A stretch of DNA of 8,833 nt from Cellvibrionales bacterium UBA2511. Lineage in GTDB: Bacteria; Pseudomonadota; Gammaproteobacteria; Pseudomonadales; Porticoccaceae. Below are positions 7,010-8,833 of this stretch, one piece after another; position 1 is the first letter of the stretch; the number at the start of each line of letters is the position of its first letter. Location of the stretch: contig DDNV01000053.1 in assembly GCA_002341315.1 (NCBI GenBank), positions 25,891 to 34,723 of the forward strand, given 5' to 3'. A model generated the notes under the pieces. That model ran no database searches. It was not told the origin of the DNA and saw only the letters and a program-made list of their open reading frames with translations. The position numbers and the translations under genes are program-made.

Positions 7010-7375
7010 ATGAAACATACTAATCAACAGGGTATTACTGTGCTTGGTGGCCTCCTGTCGCTGGCGATAGCAGGTTTTTTTATCACCGCAGCATTAAAAA
7101 TCGGACCACTGTATCTTGACAACTCTTTTGTCAAAGCAGCCATAGATTCCCTCGCGGAAGAAAATATCCATAATATGAGTGATGCCGAAGTCCGCAGAAA
7201 GCTTTTAACCCATTTTGATATCAACAATGTACGCGATATCGACACAAAGCTGGTCAAAATCAAGCGTGAACAGACGCATACGAAGGTCAGCCTCAATTAC
7301 GAAAAAAGAATTAATTTCATGGGGAATCTGGATGTGGTGGTACGCTTTGAAAACACCTATGACAGTGCCAGATAA
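7010..7375 (+). CDS. DUF4845 single-helix membrane protein of unknown function
   Basis: Small protein of the DUF4845 type, the usual occupant of the lepB-rnc interval in pseudomonads. Its function is unknown. At 121 residues it has the usual length. A short N-terminus with QQG (residues 6-8) leads into one hydrophobic helix (about 9-30), followed by the family-like ALKIGPLYLDN and a soluble, mixed-charge domain to the end. The N-terminus looks rather like a type IV prepilin leader (basic start, QQG, then a hydrophobic helix), but the Glu normally found at mature position 5 is absent. TGGAG (6997-7001) eight bases upstream supports the start. A weak CAGGT/ACCTG stem (6985-6998) touches that site. 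The gene sits 31 bases after lepB and lies just before rnc, so it is probably cotranscribed with both. Confidence 0.85.
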   Translation: MKHTNQQGITVLGGLLSLAIAGFFITAALKIGPLYLDNSFVKAAIDSLAEENIHNMSDAEVRRKLLTHFDINNVRDIDTKLVKIKREQTHTKVSLNYEKRINFMGNLDVVVRFENTYDSAR

Positions 7376-7399
7376 TCAGATCACTTGCAGAATCCGGGC

Positions 7400-8071
7400 G
7401 TGAAAGAATCAAAAAAACGGCTACTCGATCGTATTGATTATCCATTCAGGGATACCAGTCTATTCGATTTAGCCCTTACCCATCGCAGCCATGGTTCGGT
7501 CAACAATGAACGTCTGGAGTTTCTCGGTGATGCAGCGCTGAATTTTATTATTGGTCATGCTGTTTACGAACGTCTTCCTCAGGTCAAAGAAGGGGACTTG
7601 AGTCGCTATCGTGCCAATCTTGTCAAGGGTGCCACACTCACCGAAATAGCCAAAGAGCTGGAGATAGGTCAATGTCTGAATCTGGGTGCAGGCGAGCTGA
7701 AGAGTGGCGGCCACCGACGGGCGTCTATATTGGCAGATACAGTGGAGGCCATTATCGGAGCAGTGTATCTGGACGGCGGCATGGCTGCCTGTGAGAAGGT
7801 GGTCATGGGATTATTCAGCGGACGTCTTGCCAACCTGTCAGAAAACACGCTCAGAGACCCAAAAACCCACTTACAGGAATTCATGCAGGCCCGAGGGAGA
7901 CCATTGCCCAATTATGAGGTGATCTCCGTGACCGGCGAAGCACACAGCCAGTTCTTTACGGTAGAGTGCAAAGTTGATGGCCTGAAAACTCCCGCCGTCG
8001 GCGAAGGCAGCAGCCGCCGTACGGCCGAAAAAAAAGCAGCTGAAAACGCACTAGCCGGACTCATCAAGTGA
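7400..8071 (+). CDS. rnc: Ribonuclease III
   Basis: Double-strand-specific endoribonuclease that processes 16S/23S rRNA precursors and some mRNAs in the cytoplasm. The catalytic domain (about residues 5-145) has the signature NERLEFLGD at 36-44. The metal-binding acidic residues are all present: Glu37, Glu40, Asp44, Glu64, Asp113 and Glu116. The double-stranded-RNA-binding domain (about 152-222) ends with the basic [18 protein letters not shown]. From this GTG the protein is 223 residues, against 226 in E. coli. An in-frame TTG at 7385 would add five residues (MQNPG). Neither start has a good ribosome-binding site, and I prefer GTG because it is the more common start and fits the family length. 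The gene overlaps era by four bases (GTGA, 8068-8071), which indicates translational coupling. I found no long leader hairpin of the kind E. coli RNase III cuts to control its own message. Confidence 0.96.
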   Translation: MKESKKRLLDRIDYPFRDTSLFDLALTHRSHGSVNNERLEFLGDAALNFIIGHAVYERLPQVKEGDLSRYRANLVKGATLTEIAKELEIGQCLNLGAGELKSGGHRRASILADTVEAIIGAVYLDGGMAACEKVVMGLFSGRLANLSENTLRDPKTHLQEFMQARGRPLPNYEVISVTGEAHSQFFTVECKVDGLKTPAVGEGSSRRTAEKKAAENALAGLIK

Positions 8072-8833
8072 CTGAAATAGAATCTATCAAGCGGTGTGGA
8101 TACGTGGCCATCGTCGGGCGACCAAATGTTGGAAAGTCCACATTGCTGAATCACTTATTGGGTCAAAAAATAAGTATTACCTCACGCAAACCGCAGACGA
8201 CTCGACAAAATATGCTTGGCATAAAGACAGAAGGTGATTCGCAACTGGTTTTTGTCGATACCCCGGGGCTACACGACAACCAGAGCAAAGCGATCAACCG
8301 GTCCATGAATCGCGCTGCTGAAAGTGCAATTCGTGACGTTGATGTTATTGTTTTCGTTGTCGATCGTGCCATATGGACAGAAGCAGACGAAAAGGTCGCG
8401 CAGGAGGTAATGAAAAGTAACGCACCAGTCATTATTGCCCTGAACAAGCTGGACAGGCTGGAGAATAAAGCAGTTCTGCTGCCACATCTGCGAATGTTAA
8501 CCGAGCGCTTCCCCGAAGCACGGCTGATCCCGGTTTCGGCCCTGCAGGGACAGCAACTAGCCCAACTTGAACGGGCTATTCTTCAGTATATTCCGGAAGG
8601 TGTTCATTTCTTTCCCGATGATCAGATTACAGATCGCAGTCAACGCTACATGGTGGCTGAAATTATCCGGGAAAAGATCACCCGTCAACTGGGAGCCGAG
8701 CTTCCCTACGAGGTGGCCGTAGAGGTTGAGGAATTCAAACCCTCTGAAAAAATCTGTCATATCAGTGCACTGATTCTTGTCGAGCGGGATGGCCAGAAGA
8801 AAATCATCATCGGTGTGGTGTTCTCTGATTCCA
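8068..8833 (+). CDS. era: GTPase Era, partial (3' end outside window)
   Basis: Essential small GTPase that binds the 3' end of 16S rRNA and assists 30S assembly. The 255 visible codons begin at a GTG overlapping the rnc stop. Motifs are intact: G1 GRPNVGKS (17-24), the TTR of the switch region (44-46), G3 DTPG (64-67), G4 NKLD (126-129) and G5 SAL (157-159). The C-terminal KH domain begins near residue 200, with [20 protein letters not shown] and [13 protein letters not shown] as expected. After Gly249 the frame reads VVFSDS, where Era proteins continue with a GNKG- or GDKG-type loop. The final 19 bases therefore do not look like era in any frame. The gene may be interrupted there, or the edge may be a sequence or assembly artefact. 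About 45-50 residues would remain beyond the window in an intact gene. Confidence 0.93.
   Translation, partial: MTEIESIKRCGYVAIVGRPNVGKSTLLNHLLGQKISITSRKPQTTRQNMLGIKTEGDSQLVFVDTPGLHDNQSKAINRSMNRAAESAIRDVDVIVFVVDRAIWTEADEKVAQEVMKSNAPVIIALNKLDRLENKAVLLPHLRMLTERFPEARLIPVSALQGQQLAQLERAILQYIPEGVHFFPDDQITDRSQRYMVAEIIREKITRQLGAELPYEVAVEVEEFKPSEKICHISALILVERDGQKKIIIGVVFSDS

Overview
The window is a stretch of a gammaproteobacterial chromosome. Its gene order, rpoE(algU)-rseA(mucA)-rseB(mucB)-rseC(mucC)-mucD-lepA-lepB-DUF4845-rnc-era, matches the arrangement I know from Pseudomonas aeruginosa. All genes lie on the plus strand. Base composition is moderate. The proteins resemble the Pseudomonas versions (AlgU, MucA, MucB, MucD) more than the E. 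coli ones, which suggests a Pseudomonadales or Cellvibrionales-type bacterium. I cannot name a genus. I see no mobile element, CRISPR array, tRNA or rRNA, and no sign of an undescribed defence or metabolic system.

Region 1 (1-4229) is the envelope-stress module: the extracytoplasmic-function sigma factor RpoE/AlgU, its inner-membrane anti-sigma factor RseA/MucA, the periplasmic co-regulator RseB/MucB, the small two-helix membrane protein RseC/MucC, and an HtrA-type periplasmic serine protease. In the known pathway, misfolded envelope proteins and off-pathway LPS release RseB from RseA. RseA is then cleaved in steps and sigma-E is freed. Sequence details of note are a sigma-E-type promoter in the rpoE-rseA gap, a hairpin holding the rseB start codon just after the rseA stop, two overlapping candidate promoters before the protease gene, and a protease with only one PDZ domain, where P. 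aeruginosa MucD has two.

Region 2 (4230-4416) is a 187-base gap before lepA. I found no convincing promoter or terminator in it.

Region 3 (4417-8833) is a tightly packed housekeeping cluster: elongation factor 4 (LepA), signal peptidase I (LepB), a small single-helix DUF4845 protein, ribonuclease III and the ribosome-assembly GTPase Era, which is cut by the window end. Gaps are short, and rnc and era overlap by 4 bases. lepA and era start with GTG, and rnc starts with GTG or TTG. The products link translation, protein export and rRNA maturation. The last 19 bases do not code for the expected Era KH loop, so the right edge may be an assembly or rearrangement boundary.
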